Made by a program: the position numbers and the translations under genes
From: Spartobacteria bacterium
GTDB lineage: Bacteria; Verrucomicrobiota; Verrucomicrobiia; Chthoniobacterales; UBA10450
Length of the DNA stretch: 64,000 bases
Reading direction: 5' to 3'
NCBI GenBank assembly: GCA_003169975.1
Contig: PNAA01000025.1
Span: 75,700-139,699 of the forward strand
Shown here: in pieces, positions 45,336-54,694 of the stretch
How the letters are laid out: every line of letters starts with the position of its first letter
How positions within the stretch are numbered: the first letter of the stretch is position 1
The notes under the pieces: model-generated
The model's database searches: none
Seen by the model: only the letters and a program-made list of their open reading frames with translations
What the model was told of the DNA's origin: nothing

Positions 45336-46787
45336 CTACTTCAGTTTGCGCTTCAGGATTTCGCCGACGAGGCCGGGATTCGCCTGGCCCTGCGAAAGCT
45401 TCATCACCTGGCCCTTGAGGTAGTTGAGCGACGCGGCGTGCCCGCCGCGGAAATCCGCGACCGGTTTGGGATGGGCCGCGATCACCTGTTCGCAGAGCGC
45501 TTCGATCGCGCCCGTGTCGCTCAGCTGCGCGATGCCTTTTTCCTGCACAATCGTGCCGGCCGACTTACCGCTCGCGAACATTTCGGCAAAGACTTCCTTA
45601 CCTTGCGTGCTGCTGATCCGGCGGTCGTGGATCAGGTTGACCAACTCATCGAGTGCGCCCGGCGCGATCGGGGAATTTGCGATCGTTAGGCCGTGATGCG
45701 TGAGCGCGCTTTGCAGGTCGTTCAGGATCCAGTTGGCAAGATGTTTAGGTTTGCGGGCGCCATGCGCCGCGCTTTCAAAATAACGCGCCAGGTCGAGATC
45801 ATCGACCAGCACATCCGCGTCGTAGGCGCTCACCTGGTATTGCGCGATGAAGCGCGCGCGTTTTGCGCCCGGTAATTCCGGCACGAGCGCGCGGACTTCG
45901 TCGAGCAGGCCTTCGCTCTTCACCGGGAGCAGGTCGGGATCGGGGAAATAGCGATAGTCGTGCGCCATCTCCTTGGTGCGCATGAGGAAGGTCTGGCCCG
46001 CGTCATCGTCCCAACGCCGCGTCTCCTGGCGCAGCGTCTCCCCCCGCGCCAGCGCCGCGTTTTGCCGCTCCACTTCGTAGGCGAGCGCGCGCCGGACGCC
46101 GCTGATCGAGTTCATGTTTTTTATTTCGATCTTCGCGCCCAGCGCCTGCTGCGTGATCGGCCGCACGGAAATGTTGCAGTCACAGCGCATCTGACCTTTC
46201 TCCATGTCCGCGTCGCTCACCGCGCCGTAGCGCAGGATTTGTTTTAGCGCGGTGAGAAAGGCGAAAGCTTCCTCCGGCGAATGGATCTCGGGTTGCGTCA
46301 CGATCTCCATCAAGGGTGTGCCGGCGCGGTTGAAATCGATTCCGGTGCTCGTTTCGAAATGAAAACTCTTGGCCACATCCTCTTCGAGATGGATGCGCAC
46401 CAGGCGCACTTTCTTGTCTGGCGCCGCGATCTGCCGCTGCGCGTCCTTGGGATACGCGAACTCGTGCAGCGGGACGCGGCCATTCTCACAGATGGGAAGA
46501 TCGTACTGCGAGATCTGATAATTCTTCGGCATGTCCGGGTAGAAATAATTTTTTCGATCGAAATTGCAGACCGGCGCAATGTCGCAGCCGAGCATGAGGC
46601 CAGTCAGGGCCGTCAGGCGCAACGCCTCGTGGTTCATTGCCGGCAGGGCTCCAGGCAACCCGAGGCAGGTGGGGCAGGTCAGCGAATTCGGCGGCGCGCC
46701 AAACTCCACTGCGCAGCCGCAAAACATTTTTGAGCGTGTCTTGAGCTGCACATGGACCTCGAGGCCGATGGCCGTTAGGTATTTCAT
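45336..46787 (-). CDS. gatB: Aspartyl/glutamyl-tRNA(Asn/Gln) amidotransferase subunit B
   Basis: 483 residues of full family length. It begins IGLEVHVQLKTRSKMFCGC with the zinc Cys residues (second pair in LTCPTCLGLPGALP). The kinase-like core follows (RKNYFYPDMPKNYQISQYDLP, HLEEDVAKSFH, DFNRAGTPLMEIVT). The C-terminal helical and YqeY-like tail has SSTQGKEVFAEM and HAASLNYLKGQVMKLSQG. It transfers ammonia to mischarged Glu-tRNA(Gln)/Asp-tRNA(Asn) with GatA and GatC, which are not in the window. A repeat of about 60 bp separates it from the cvpA-like gene upstream. Confidence 0.97.
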   Translation of the reverse strand: MKYLTAIGLEVHVQLKTRSKMFCGCAVEFGAPPNSLTCPTCLGLPGALPAMNHEALRLTALTGLMLGCDIAPVCNFDRKNYFYPDMPKNYQISQYDLPICENGRVPLHEFAYPKDAQRQIAAPDKKVRLVRIHLEEDVAKSFHFETSTGIDFNRAGTPLMEIVTQPEIHSPEEAFAFLTALKQILRYGAVSDADMEKGQMRCDCNISVRPITQQALGAKIEIKNMNSISGVRRALAYEVERQNAALARGETLRQETRRWDDDAGQTFLMRTKEMAHDYRYFPDPDLLPVKSEGLLDEVRALVPELPGAKRARFIAQYQVSAYDADVLVDDLDLARYFESAAHGARKPKHLANWILNDLQSALTHHGLTIANSPIAPGALDELVNLIHDRRISSTQGKEVFAEMFASGKSAGTIVQEKGIAQLSDTGAIEALCEQVIAAHPKPVADFRGGHAASLNYLKGQVMKLSQGQANPGLVGEILKRKLK

Positions 46788-46845
46788 TCCTTAGAGAAAA
46801 TCTCGCACCACGGCGACCCGATTGAGCATCCGCGCGAAAATTGTC

Positions 46846-46906
46846 TTGTAGGGCAAGCGCTCCGCTTGCCAAAGCGATAAGGGCAGGCGACGCGCCCGCC
46901 CTACAA
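46846..46906. repeat. TTGTAGGGC-type palindromic repeat
   Basis: Ends TTGTAGGGC (46846-46854) and GCCCTACAA (46898-46906) are inverted repeats. Inside is a hairpin GGCAAGCG-CTC-CGCTTGCC-like stem and a second GGCAGGCG/CGCCCGCC stem. The same end sequence appears again at 56957-56982. It lies between the cvpA-like gene and gatB. Confidence 0.72.
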
Positions 46907-46921
46907 TCCCCTCCTGCGCGC

Positions 46922-47797
46922 TCATTTCTTCAGCGCGTAATCCAGCGCCTTCTGGAATTCGAACTTCCGCACCTCGGCCGCGAGGGCCGGATCGTTCATC
47001 GCGTCGATCAGTTTCGGATGCTGCAGCAGCTCGAGGAAGCGCTGACGCCGGATCAGTTCCATGATCTCCGGGTCGTCGCGCAGGGCGACGATCTTCGGGT
47101 TTTCCGTCAGCTCCCTGGCGCCGGGATAGGAGAGGAAGCGCCCCGCGCTCTGGGGATTGGCCGCAATCGTTCCGACTCGCCCGAGCGTCTGGTAAGTCTG
47201 CGCCGGCACAACGTCGACCGCCTTAACCACCTCGCCTAACGAACCGAGCTCGATCGAATTTTTCAGCTTCGCCAGCGAGTCGACCATCGCCGGTGGATTG
47301 CCAGGCGACGGCTCTGGGCCCCCGGTCGACCGTAGCGTCTGACTCCGGGCGACCGCTTGGGTGTGGACTTCGGCATTGGCGATCGCTCCAACGGAACGAA
47401 TCGCGACCACGACCAGCCAGACGCTGAAGAGTCCGAAGAAAATGCCCAACACCCCGCCGCAGAGTCCGTAAACCAGGCGCACGATCCCGGCGCTCTGCTG
47501 GCCGGTGCGCTTGAAAAGAATCGCGCCCAGCGCGTTGATTACTGCGTAGACAGCGAGAGCGAGGATGGCCCCGGCCAGGATCGAAATGAAAAGATCCGGG
47601 GCGCGCAGGAACGGACGCAGGACCGGCAGGAGCAACCGGCCTCCGAAAAGCGCCGCCGCATAAGCGCAGGCCAGAGCGAGCAGACGAACGGTTTGCCTAA
47701 CGACTCCGAGCCGCCAGCCGCGCACGATCTCGAACGCGACCAAGAGGAGGGCGAAAGTGAGGAAGATGGTCTGCCAGAGTGAGGAACCAGCGGTCAT
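46922..47797 (-). CDS. CvpA-like membrane protein with C-terminal extension
   Basis: 291 residues. The first 150 hold four membrane helices with CvpA-like features ([39 protein letters not shown] and [20 protein letters not shown]). The C-terminal 130 residues are soluble and helical, with repeated short motifs around Pro ([35 protein letters not shown]). The CvpA family is linked to colicin V production and envelope homeostasis. The ATG overlaps the aroC stop (ATGA), so translation is coupled to chorismate synthase, probably by operon history rather than function. Confidence 0.78.
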   Translation of the reverse strand: MTAGSSLWQTIFLTFALLLVAFEIVRGWRLGVVRQTVRLLALACAYAAALFGGRLLLPVLRPFLRAPDLFISILAGAILALAVYAVINALGAILFKRTGQQSAGIVRLVYGLCGGVLGIFFGLFSVWLVVVAIRSVGAIANAEVHTQAVARSQTLRSTGGPEPSPGNPPAMVDSLAKLKNSIELGSLGEVVKAVDVVPAQTYQTLGRVGTIAANPQSAGRFLSYPGARELTENPKIVALRDDPEIMELIRRQRFLELLQHPKLIDAMNDPALAAEVRKFEFQKALDYALKK

Positions 47798-48873
47798 GAA
47801 ATGCTGCGTTGGCGCAACGCGTGATCGCAGAGCACCAGCGATGCCATGGCATCGACCATCGGCACCGCCCGGGGCAGAACGCAGGGATCGTGACGCCCGC
47901 GCGCGGCGAGAGTGGTCTCTTTCTTCGCGGCGGTCACGGTTTTCTGTTCGCGCGCGATCGTGGCCGTCGGTTTGAAGGCGACGCGAAAGATGATGTTCTC
48001 GCCGTTGCTGATCCCGCCTTGCACCCCGCCGGAGCGGTTCGTCGCCGTGCGGACCTCATCCTTCCGAATCTCAAACGGATCGTTGTGCTCCGATCCTTTC
48101 ATCGCGGCGGCCCCAAAACCGGAGCCGATCTCGAAACCCTTCGTCGCCGGCAGGCTAAGCATCGCCTTGGCGAGATCGGCCTCGAGCTTGTCGAAGACCG
48201 GTTCGCCCCAGCCGGGAGGCGCGCCCCGGATGACGCACTCGATGACTCCGCCTAACGAATCGCCGCCGGCCCGCGCCTGCTCGATTGCCTGCATCATTTT
48301 CTGCGCCGCAATTTCATCCGGGCAGCGCACCGGATTCGCTTCGACCCTTTCGCGCGTCACGGCCCGGGAATCCACCGTCGCGGCAATGTCATAGACGTGA
48401 GTCACGTAGGCCACGATCTCGAGCCCGGGGAAAAGAATTGCCAGCACCTTCTGCGCGACCGCGCCGGCCGCGACGCGACCGATGGTTTCGCGCGCGGCAG
48501 CGCGGCCGCCACCCTGCCAGTTGCGGATGCCATACTTGGCCTGGTAGGTGAAATCGGCGTGCGAGGGGCGGAACGCTTCCTTCATCTCACGATACGCTTC
48601 CGGCCGCGCATCCAGGTTGCGCACCAGGATGGCGATCGGCGTGCCTAACGTTTCGCCTTCAAAAACCCCGGAGAGAATCTCGCAGCGGTCCGCTTCCTGG
48701 CGGGCCGAGACGAGCGCGCTCTGGCCCGGCCGGCGCCGATCGAGTTCGTGCTGGATGTCGGCTTCGCCTAACGAAATTCGCGGCGGACAGCCATCGATCA
48801 CCACCCCGACGCCGCCGCCGTGCGATTCGCCGAAGGTGGTGATGCGGAAGAGCCGCCCGAAACTGCTGCTCAT
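47794..48873 (-). CDS. aroC: Chorismate synthase
   Basis: 359 residues from the ATG at 48873. Signatures: [22 protein letters not shown] at the N-terminus, the [27 protein letters not shown] block, [20 protein letters not shown], and [19 protein letters not shown] near the C-terminus. It makes chorismate from 5-enolpyruvylshikimate 3-phosphate using reduced FMN. The start overlaps the stop of the upstream PLP enzyme by one base (TGATG) and the stop overlaps the next start, so it is embedded in a translationally coupled operon. Confidence 0.97.
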   Translation of the reverse strand: MSSSFGRLFRITTFGESHGGGVGVVIDGCPPRISLGEADIQHELDRRRPGQSALVSARQEADRCEILSGVFEGETLGTPIAILVRNLDARPEAYREMKEAFRPSHADFTYQAKYGIRNWQGGGRAAARETIGRVAAGAVAQKVLAILFPGLEIVAYVTHVYDIAATVDSRAVTRERVEANPVRCPDEIAAQKMMQAIEQARAGGDSLGGVIECVIRGAPPGWGEPVFDKLEADLAKAMLSLPATKGFEIGSGFGAAAMKGSEHNDPFEIRKDEVRTATNRSGGVQGGISNGENIIFRVAFKPTATIAREQKTVTAAKKETTLAARGRHDPCVLPRAVPMVDAMASLVLCDHALRQRSIS

Positions 48874-50036
48874 CAAATCGCCGCCAGCGCGGCCTGCAAA
48901 TCGTCGCGCAGATCCTCCACGTCTTCCACGCCGACCGACAGCCTAACGAGCGACTCGGTGATGCCAAGCGCGATGCGTTGCTCTTCAGGAATCGCGCCGT
49001 GGGTCATGATCGGCGGGTAATTGACCAGGCTTTCGACGCCGCCCAGGCTCTCGGCGAGCGAGAAGAGATGTGTGTTCTCGAGGAAACGGCGGGTGCCGGC
49101 GAGATCGGTGTCGAGGATCAAGGTAACCATGCCGCCGAAGCGTCCATTCATCTGCCGTTTCGCCAGGTTGTGTTGGGGGTGACTCGTTAGGCCGGGATAA
49201 CTTGTCCGGCGGACCTTCGGTTCCTTCTCCAGCCAGGCGGCCAGTTCGAGCGCGTTCTCGCAATGGCGCTCCATGCGCAAGGCGAGTGTCTTCAGCCCGC
49301 GCAGGGCGAGAAAACTGTCGAACGGCCCGGCAATCGCGCCGACCGAGTTCTGCAAAAATTGCATGCTGTCCGCGAGCGCGGTGTTGTCGCCCACGACCGC
49401 GACACCGCCAACCATGTCGGAGTGGCCGTTAAGGTATTTCGTGGCGGAATGAATCACCAGGTCAAAGCCGAGTTCGATCGGTCGCTGGATCCACGGACTG
49501 GCGAAGGTGTTGTCGGAAACCGAAATCGCGTTGTGCTGGCGCGCGATCTTCGCGACCGACTCGAGATCGATCAACTTGAGCAGCGGATTACTCGGCGTCT
49601 CCACCCAAACCATGCGCGTGTTTGGTTTGATCGCCGCCGCGATCTTCGCCGGGTCGGTCATGTCGATGAAGGTGAAATCGAGATTCGCGGAGCGCCGGCG
49701 CACTTTTTCGAAAAGCCGGTAGGTGCCGCCGTAAAGATCGTCGCTCACCAGAACATGCGAGCCGCTGTCGATCGTTTCGAGCGCGGTGGACATCGCCGCG
49801 AGACCGGAAGCGAAGGCCCAGCCGCGGGTACCGCTTTCGAGGTCGGCGACGCATCGTTCGTAGGCGCTGCGGGTGGGATTGATCGAACGCGCGTAGTCGT
49901 AGCCTTTGTGCCGGCCCGGGCTTTCCTGCACATAGGTGGAGGTGGCGTAAATCGGCGTCATGACGGCGCCGGTGGAGGGGTCAGGCGATTGGCCGGCATG
50001 AATGACGCGGGTGGCGAGATGGTGCTTCTTTTTCAT
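48873..50036 (-). CDS. Cystathionine gamma-lyase / gamma-synthase family PLP enzyme
   Basis: 387 residues of the Cys/Met metabolism PLP family. Landmarks are [11 protein letters not shown], the cofactor-contacting [21 protein letters not shown], and the PLP lysine in [12 protein letters not shown]. The C-terminal [18 protein letters not shown] block is also present. Sequence alone does not settle lyase versus synthase. The neighbouring cystathionine beta-synthase-like gene favours gamma-lyase in reverse transsulfuration (methionine to cysteine). It lies 108 bp after that gene and is coupled to aroC. Confidence 0.93.
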   Translation of the reverse strand: MKKKHHLATRVIHAGQSPDPSTGAVMTPIYATSTYVQESPGRHKGYDYARSINPTRSAYERCVADLESGTRGWAFASGLAAMSTALETIDSGSHVLVSDDLYGGTYRLFEKVRRRSANLDFTFIDMTDPAKIAAAIKPNTRMVWVETPSNPLLKLIDLESVAKIARQHNAISVSDNTFASPWIQRPIELGFDLVIHSATKYLNGHSDMVGGVAVVGDNTALADSMQFLQNSVGAIAGPFDSFLALRGLKTLALRMERHCENALELAAWLEKEPKVRRTSYPGLTSHPQHNLAKRQMNGRFGGMVTLILDTDLAGTRRFLENTHLFSLAESLGGVESLVNYPPIMTHGAIPEEQRIALGITESLVRLSVGVEDVEDLRDDLQAALAAI

Positions 50037-50048
50037 GTCGGAATTCTC

Positions 50049-50148
50049 TTAACCACGGATGACACGGATTTCACGGATGGGAGGGAAGACCTGGGTGGTC
50101 GGATAACAGCGCATTCCTCATTCCCTCTCCGTGTTATCCGCGGTTCAC
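50049..50148. repeat. ACCACGGAT-type palindromic repeat overlapping a stop codon
   Basis: TTAACCACGGATGACACGGA (50049-50068) pairs imperfectly with the complement of TCCGTGTTATCCGCGGTTCA (50129-50148). The element fills the gap between the two transsulfuration genes. The stop codon of the upstream gene (50145-50147) lies inside its arm. Confidence 0.7.
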
Positions 50149-51551
50149 TTCGGCATGTGCAGTCGGAGGTAGGAAAGGAGATCGGTGCGCGTGATCAGGC
50201 CGAGGAATTTATCGCCCTCCATCAGGATCGCGACCCGGCCGCGATCGAAGACGCCTAACAAGTCGGAGATGTTGGCCGCGGGGGAAAGGGTCTCCAGACG
50301 ATCGGTCATGGCCGATTGCACGAGGTCGTTAAACTTGGCCGGATCGCGGGTCACTTTCACGAGGAGATCCGATTCATCAATAATCCCGACGGCGCGCCCA
50401 GTGCCGTTGAGCACCGGCAATTGCGAGACATCGGTCGAGCGCATGCGCTTGAATGTGGTCAGGAGGGTGTCGTTAGGCCCGACGGAGATGACTTCGCCTT
50501 TTTCGTGGCGATGCGAGATCAAGTCGCTCAAATCGCCCTGCGTCGGGCGCTGGACGAATCCCTGTTCCGCCATCCAAAAATCGTTAAACATCTTCGAGAG
50601 ATACTTGTTGCCCGTGTCGCAGATGAAGGTGACGACCCGTTTCTTTTTCGTCTGTTGCCGGCAGTAGCGCAGCGCGCCGGCGAGTAACGTGCCGGTTGAC
50701 GAGCCGCCTAAAATTCCCTCCTTGCGCAGGAGCTCGCGTGCCACCGCGAAGCTTTCCGTGTCATCGATTTCGAAGGCGTCCGTCACGAGCGACATATCGG
50801 CGATATCGGGAATGAAATCCTCGCCGATCCCTTCGACCGCCCAACTGCCGGCTTTCTCCAGTTTCCCGGTCTTGACCCACTCATACAAAATCGACCCGGT
50901 CGGGTCGGCCAAAATCATCTCGAGGTTCGGCTGCACCTTTTTGAAGAAACGGCCGAGGCCGGTCAATGTCCCACCGGAGCCGACCCCAACTACGACCGCG
51001 TCGACGTCGTGGTTCATCTGTTCCCAAATTTCCGGGCCGGTAGTCTGTTCGTGGGCGAGCGGGTTGGCCGGGTTGCCAAACTGGTTGACGTAAAACGCGC
51101 CGGGAATTTCCTCCGTCAGTTTCGCGGCCACATCCTGGTAATATTCCGGGTGTCCACGGGTCACGTCCGATCTCGTCAGGCGAACTTCCGCGCCGAGTGC
51201 GCGGATATGGGCGATTTTTTCCTGCGACATCTTGTCCGGGATGACGAGGATGATGCGGTAACCCTTCGCGCCCGCGATGAGGGCCAGCCCAAGGCCGGTG
51301 TTGCCCGCAGTGGCCTCAATGACTGTGCCGCCTGGCTTTAGTTTCCCTTCACGCTCCGCCGCTTCGATCATGGCGAGCGCGACCCGGTCTTTGATCGAGC
51401 CGGTCGGATTTTCGTTCTCCAGCTTGACGAAAAGCTGGCACGGCCCAGTCTCCAGTCGCGTGATCTCGACCAGCGGCGTGTGTCCGATGAGCGAAAGGAT
51501 CGCCGGCGGTTTGTTAGGCGAAACGGGCTGGGCGAGTGGCGAACTGGTCAT
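50145..51551 (-). CDS. Cystathionine beta-synthase-like enzyme with CBS-pair domain
   Basis: About 468 residues from the ATG at 51551. The N-terminal PLP synthase domain has ENENPTGSIKDR with the PLP Lys, EATAGNTGLGLALI, the phosphate loop GVGSGGTLTGLG and CDTGNKYLSKMF. From about 345 a CBS-domain pair follows (EVISVGPNDTLLTTFKRMRSTDVSQLPVL; ILMEGDKFLGLITRTDLLSYLRL). Catalytic core plus CBS pair is the layout of cystathionine beta-synthase rather than of a plain cysteine synthase. Bacterial CBS pairs often bind adenosyl ligands. It probably forms cystathionine from homocysteine and serine, passed to the next gene's product. Confidence 0.92.
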   Translation of the reverse strand: MTSSPLAQPVSPNKPPAILSLIGHTPLVEITRLETGPCQLFVKLENENPTGSIKDRVALAMIEAAEREGKLKPGGTVIEATAGNTGLGLALIAGAKGYRIILVIPDKMSQEKIAHIRALGAEVRLTRSDVTRGHPEYYQDVAAKLTEEIPGAFYVNQFGNPANPLAHEQTTGPEIWEQMNHDVDAVVVGVGSGGTLTGLGRFFKKVQPNLEMILADPTGSILYEWVKTGKLEKAGSWAVEGIGEDFIPDIADMSLVTDAFEIDDTESFAVARELLRKEGILGGSSTGTLLAGALRYCRQQTKKKRVVTFICDTGNKYLSKMFNDFWMAEQGFVQRPTQGDLSDLISHRHEKGEVISVGPNDTLLTTFKRMRSTDVSQLPVLNGTGRAVGIIDESDLLVKVTRDPAKFNDLVQSAMTDRLETLSPAANISDLLGVFDRGRVAILMEGDKFLGLITRTDLLSYLRLHMPK

Positions 51552-51708
51552 GGAGCAATGGTGAGTCGAGCGGCGCGGCAGGCCGGCGACCACAGCTATG
51601 CAACACCTTGGCCGCGAATCGTCAAGCGCCCTCCGGCGGCGGCGGCCGGATCCCCGTTTATTAGAGACCCCTCGTGATTATTAAGGTTATTGCTGAAATA
51701 AGCGGCAT

Positions 51709-52641
51709 ATGGGTTTCCACCTATCTGGCGAATTATCTTCCCAGGAAATTATTCGCCCGCTGAGCTTTGGATATTTTCGTCAGCCGTTCTCCTCGTGCGC
51801 TGCGAGGGACGGCAGAAGGGCCAAGTTGCCTGACCTCCGTGTCTCGCTTTTGTTGACGGCGTTGCATCGCTTCATTTCGCTCACCGGGATCCTGGCCGGC
51901 CTCCTCGCTGTTTCGTGTCCGACTGCGCGGGCGGACGACGACCCGCTGCAGGGAACGACAGAGGAATTTTTCTCGCTGGTCCGTGCTGGCGCGGTGATCC
52001 TCGAGAACACCGACGGTTCGATCCACGTCTACGGCTGGAACGAGCCGCGCGTACGACTCGTTGCGCTGCGCAAGGCTTACACGGAATCCCGCCTGCATGA
52101 GATCCGCGTCGAGGCCAACGCGCAGCCCGCGTCGCTCACCGTCCGCACAAACATCCCGGCTGAGTCCGGCCTTTTCGCCGATCGTTCCGGCACGGTTGAT
52201 TACACCGTCACGGTTCCCGAGACGGCACAGCTGAAACTGAAGCTCGTGAACGGCGACGTCACGCTGCAAGGATTGCGCGGCGGGAGCGCCCATATCGAGT
52301 TGATCAACGGACGGATCACCGCCCTCAACTGCTTCGCGCGCGTGCAGGCTCGCGCGGTCAACGGCGTGCTGGAGGTCTTTTACGAATGGTGGGAAAATCT
52401 TCCCGCGGCTTTCGATTATGCGCTCCAGCATGGCAAGATCGCCGCTCGACTTCCCGGCAACGCGCGTTTCGCGGTCGATGCTGCGACCGCCAATGGTTGG
52501 ATCCACGAGGGATTTAAGTTTCATTTGCCCACCAACGTCGGCCCCGGCCAGTCGCTCAAGGCGGCCACCGCGCCGGGCGGCGTGGTGTCGTTAGGCTTGC
52601 GCACCGGTCGCGGGAACATCAACCTCGAGGCCCTTCCCTAG
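51709..52641 (+). CDS. Exported DUF4097-like protein
   Basis: 310 residues from the only convenient ATG. A hydrophobic segment at about 50-70 followed by PTARADDD looks like a signal peptide. The true start may therefore be an internal TTG near 51853, and the first 45 residues look non-protein-like. The mature part has the beta-rich pattern of DUF4097 adhesin-like proteins (AVILENTDGSIHVYGWNEPRVRLVALRKAY; LKLKLVNGDVTLQGLRGGSAHIELINGRI). It lacks the TSGG repeats of the operon protein at 26226-27236. Function is unknown. It is divergent from the CBS gene. Confidence 0.75.
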   Translation: MGFHLSGELSSQEIIRPLSFGYFRQPFSSCAARDGRRAKLPDLRVSLLLTALHRFISLTGILAGLLAVSCPTARADDDPLQGTTEEFFSLVRAGAVILENTDGSIHVYGWNEPRVRLVALRKAYTESRLHEIRVEANAQPASLTVRTNIPAESGLFADRSGTVDYTVTVPETAQLKLKLVNGDVTLQGLRGGSAHIELINGRITALNCFARVQARAVNGVLEVFYEWWENLPAAFDYALQHGKIAARLPGNARFAVDAATANGWIHEGFKFHLPTNVGPGQSLKAATAPGGVVSLGLRTGRGNINLEALP

Positions 52642-52650
52642 CGCCAGTGC

Positions 52651-53751
52651 TCAGCGCGTGGCGCCGAATTGCTCCAGCGCCTTGTGGTCGTTCTCTGCCT
52701 TCGCGAGGAGGCCGAGTTTACGGTAGCACTCCTCTCGCTTCGCCAGCGCGGCCACCGTCTGGTTGATCGCGAGTGCCTGGGTCAGCGAATCGATCGCCCC
52801 GGGATAGTCGGCCCGGCGCATTTCCAACTCACCGCGATATTGCCAGGCGGTGGAAAAATTGGGATCGAGTTCCGTCGCGCGTTTGATTTGCTCATAGGCT
52901 TCGGGTTCGCGCTTTAACTTCTCGAGCGCGTAACTCGCTTCGGCGCAGGCGCCGGCTGATTTCGGATCGGACTGGAGCGCGCTTTCGGCATCGGCCAGCG
53001 CGAGTTGTGGCTGGCCGATCTCATTCAACTGCCAGGCGCGATTCGTGCGCAAATCCGCGCTCCCTGGTTCAGCGGTAATTTCCGCATCGAGACGTCTGAT
53101 CGTCTCCAGGAATTCCGGCGAGAGCGCCTCGAGCCGGAGCGTGCTATTGACCGCCGAACTGGCCGGCTCCGCGGTGGGGCTGAGTGCCCGCTCCGCCAAC
53201 GCGCGAAACAACTGCGGGCGGACCGCGGTGGGCGCGAGTTGCGCGGCTTTCGTAGCATCATCGAGCGCCAGCGCCGCGTCTTCGGCGCGGAGGAAAAGCA
53301 GGGCGCGGTCGGTCAGTAATTCCGCGTCGTTAGGCAGGGCGGCCAGGTCCTTGTCCAGCTCGCGCACTTCCGCGAGAAATTTTCCGAGGCGGTCGAACAG
53401 CACGGCTTGTTGCCAGACGAGCGGATCCTGCGGCGCGAGATGTTCTGCGCGGTGCAGATCGGCCAGCGCAGTCTCCCAGTTGTGCAGATGCCGGTAACAG
53501 ATCGCGCGGTTAATCAGCGCGACGATGGTCTCATTTGACTGCATCGCGCGCGTCCAGGCAGCGGCCGCTTCCGGCCAGCGGCCGGCGGCCTGTTCCACGC
53601 GCGCCAGCGTCACCGCCGGCACGACGGAGCGGTTATGCAAGGCCCGGCCTGGCTCTATCCGCGGAGCCCTTTCTTCCTCCGAACTAGTTCGGCGGCAGCC
53701 GATCATGGCGACGAGGATGAGGACGAGGACGAGCCGGCGGGAGAAATTCAT
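52651..53751 (-). CDS. TPR-repeat lipoprotein
   Basis: 366 residues. The N-terminus MNFSRRLVLVLILVAMIGCRR is a lipoprotein signal with the acceptor Cys at residue 19. Seven or so TPR units follow, with typical A/Y/A spacing (RWPEAAAAWTRAMQSNETIVALINRAICY; SADLRTNRAWQLNEIGQPQLALADAESALQSDP; ADYPGAIDSLTQALAIN). It is anchored to a membrane and probably mediates protein contacts. Convergent with the exported protein at 51709-52641; the stops are 9 bp apart. Confidence 0.85.
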   Translation of the reverse strand: MNFSRRLVLVLILVAMIGCRRTSSEEERAPRIEPGRALHNRSVVPAVTLARVEQAAGRWPEAAAAWTRAMQSNETIVALINRAICYRHLHNWETALADLHRAEHLAPQDPLVWQQAVLFDRLGKFLAEVRELDKDLAALPNDAELLTDRALLFLRAEDAALALDDATKAAQLAPTAVRPQLFRALAERALSPTAEPASSAVNSTLRLEALSPEFLETIRRLDAEITAEPGSADLRTNRAWQLNEIGQPQLALADAESALQSDPKSAGACAEASYALEKLKREPEAYEQIKRATELDPNFSTAWQYRGELEMRRADYPGAIDSLTQALAINQTVAALAKREECYRKLGLLAKAENDHKALEQFGATR

Positions 53752-53835
53752 TGGCGCGGACAGGGAAATACGGAAGATAAGGAGAGCGTTCCCGGTTCAA
53801 TCCGCAATCAACAATTAGCGATCAGCAATTCTCAC

Positions 53836-54321
53836 ATGCCTTCCTTCGACATTGTCTCCGAGATCGACAAACAGGAGATCGACAACGCGCTCAACCAGGC
53901 GCGCAAAGAGCTCGCCGCGCGCTTTGATTTCAAGGGGACGGTCGCCGAGATCGAGCACGAGAAGGACAAGATCGTTCTGACGGCGGAGGACGCGTCGCGC
54001 CTGCGCGGCTTGCGCGAGATCGTCATCGGGAAATTGTCGAAGCGCGGGGTTGATCTGCGGAACATCGATCAACAGGAGCCGGCGATTTCGTCGATCGGCC
54101 ACGCGCGGCAGGAGCTGAGAATTCAGCAGGGACTGGAAGGCGATAAGGCGAAGGAAATCATTGTGGCGATCAAGGGCGCGGGCTTCAAGGTGCAAAACCA
54201 GCTCCAGGAACGCCAGATTCGCGTCACGGGAAAAAAGCGCGACGAGCTGCAGGAAGTGATCGCTTTTGTGAAGAGCAAGGATTTCGGCGTTGCGACGTAT
54301 TTCCAGAACTTCAGGGACTAA
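53836..54321 (+). CDS. yajQ: YajQ family nucleotide-binding protein
   Basis: 161 residues starting MPSFDIVSEIDKQEIDNALNQ, the family N-terminus. It has the RFDFKGT block, the GVDLRNIDQQEPAISSIGHARQELRIQQGL centre and the end KSKDFGVATYFQNFRD. The ATG at 53836 is clear; the frame is open further upstream, but only through non-coding sequence. YajQ proteins bind cyclic di-GMP or nucleotides in several bacteria and were once called UPF0234. It is divergent from the TPR lipoprotein gene and 84 bp away. Confidence 0.96.
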   Translation: MPSFDIVSEIDKQEIDNALNQARKELAARFDFKGTVAEIEHEKDKIVLTAEDASRLRGLREIVIGKLSKRGVDLRNIDQQEPAISSIGHARQELRIQQGLEGDKAKEIIVAIKGAGFKVQNQLQERQIRVTGKKRDELQEVIAFVKSKDFGVATYFQNFRD

Positions 54322-54358
54322 CTGTCGGTCGATACGCTGCGTTCCGTTCAGGTTGTTC

Positions 54359-54408
54359 GGAGGGACATGCTTCCGCATGTCCTTGGACGCTCGGAAGCGC
54401 GTCCCTCC
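54359..54408. repeat. GGAGGGAC-type palindromic repeat
   Basis: An imperfect 24-bp inverted repeat with ends GGAGGGAC and GTCCCTCC around two GCTTCCG / CGGAAGC stems. It sits in the gap between convergent yajQ and moaD and probably serves as a bidirectional terminator or REP-type element. Confidence 0.7.
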
Positions 54409-54409
54409 G

Positions 54410-54694
54410 CTAGCCGCCTTGCACCGGCGGCATGATTGCGATTTGATCGTTAGGCTGGATGAGGTAATCGCGCGCGACGAATTCGACCCCTGCGCCAACG
54501 AGAAGGTTGCGATCCCATTTCTCCAGCGCGGAATGGGCCAAATAAAGCTGCGCGAGCAGGTCCGAGACCGTGGCGCCGCCGGGCAAATCGATGGTCGTCT
54601 CTCCCGTTCCGACGATCTCCTTCAGCTGCGAAAAGAATTGCACCGTGATCCGCGTCGCTTGTCGGCGTTCGTCAGTGGTCGTTAGGTGAGGCAA
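54410..54694 (-). CDS. moaD: MoaD/ThiS family sulfur carrier (molybdopterin synthase small subunit)
   Basis: A ubiquitin-like protein ending in the required Gly-Gly (MPPVQGG), with ITVQFFSQLKEIVGT at the N-terminus and LIQPNDQIAIMPPV before the tail. The start is uncertain. A TTG at 54694 is preceded by AAGGAG and gives 94 residues; a GTG at 54643 gives 77. There is no ATG at the family start. It overlaps the 3' end of hpt by about 23 bp with the first choice. As MoaD it would carry thiocarboxylate sulfur for molybdopterin synthesis with MoaE, which is not in the window. Confidence 0.8.
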   Translation of the reverse strand: MPHLTTTDERRQATRITVQFFSQLKEIVGTGETTIDLPGGATVSDLLAQLYLAHSALEKWDRNLLVGAGVEFVARDYLIQPNDQIAIMPPVQGG

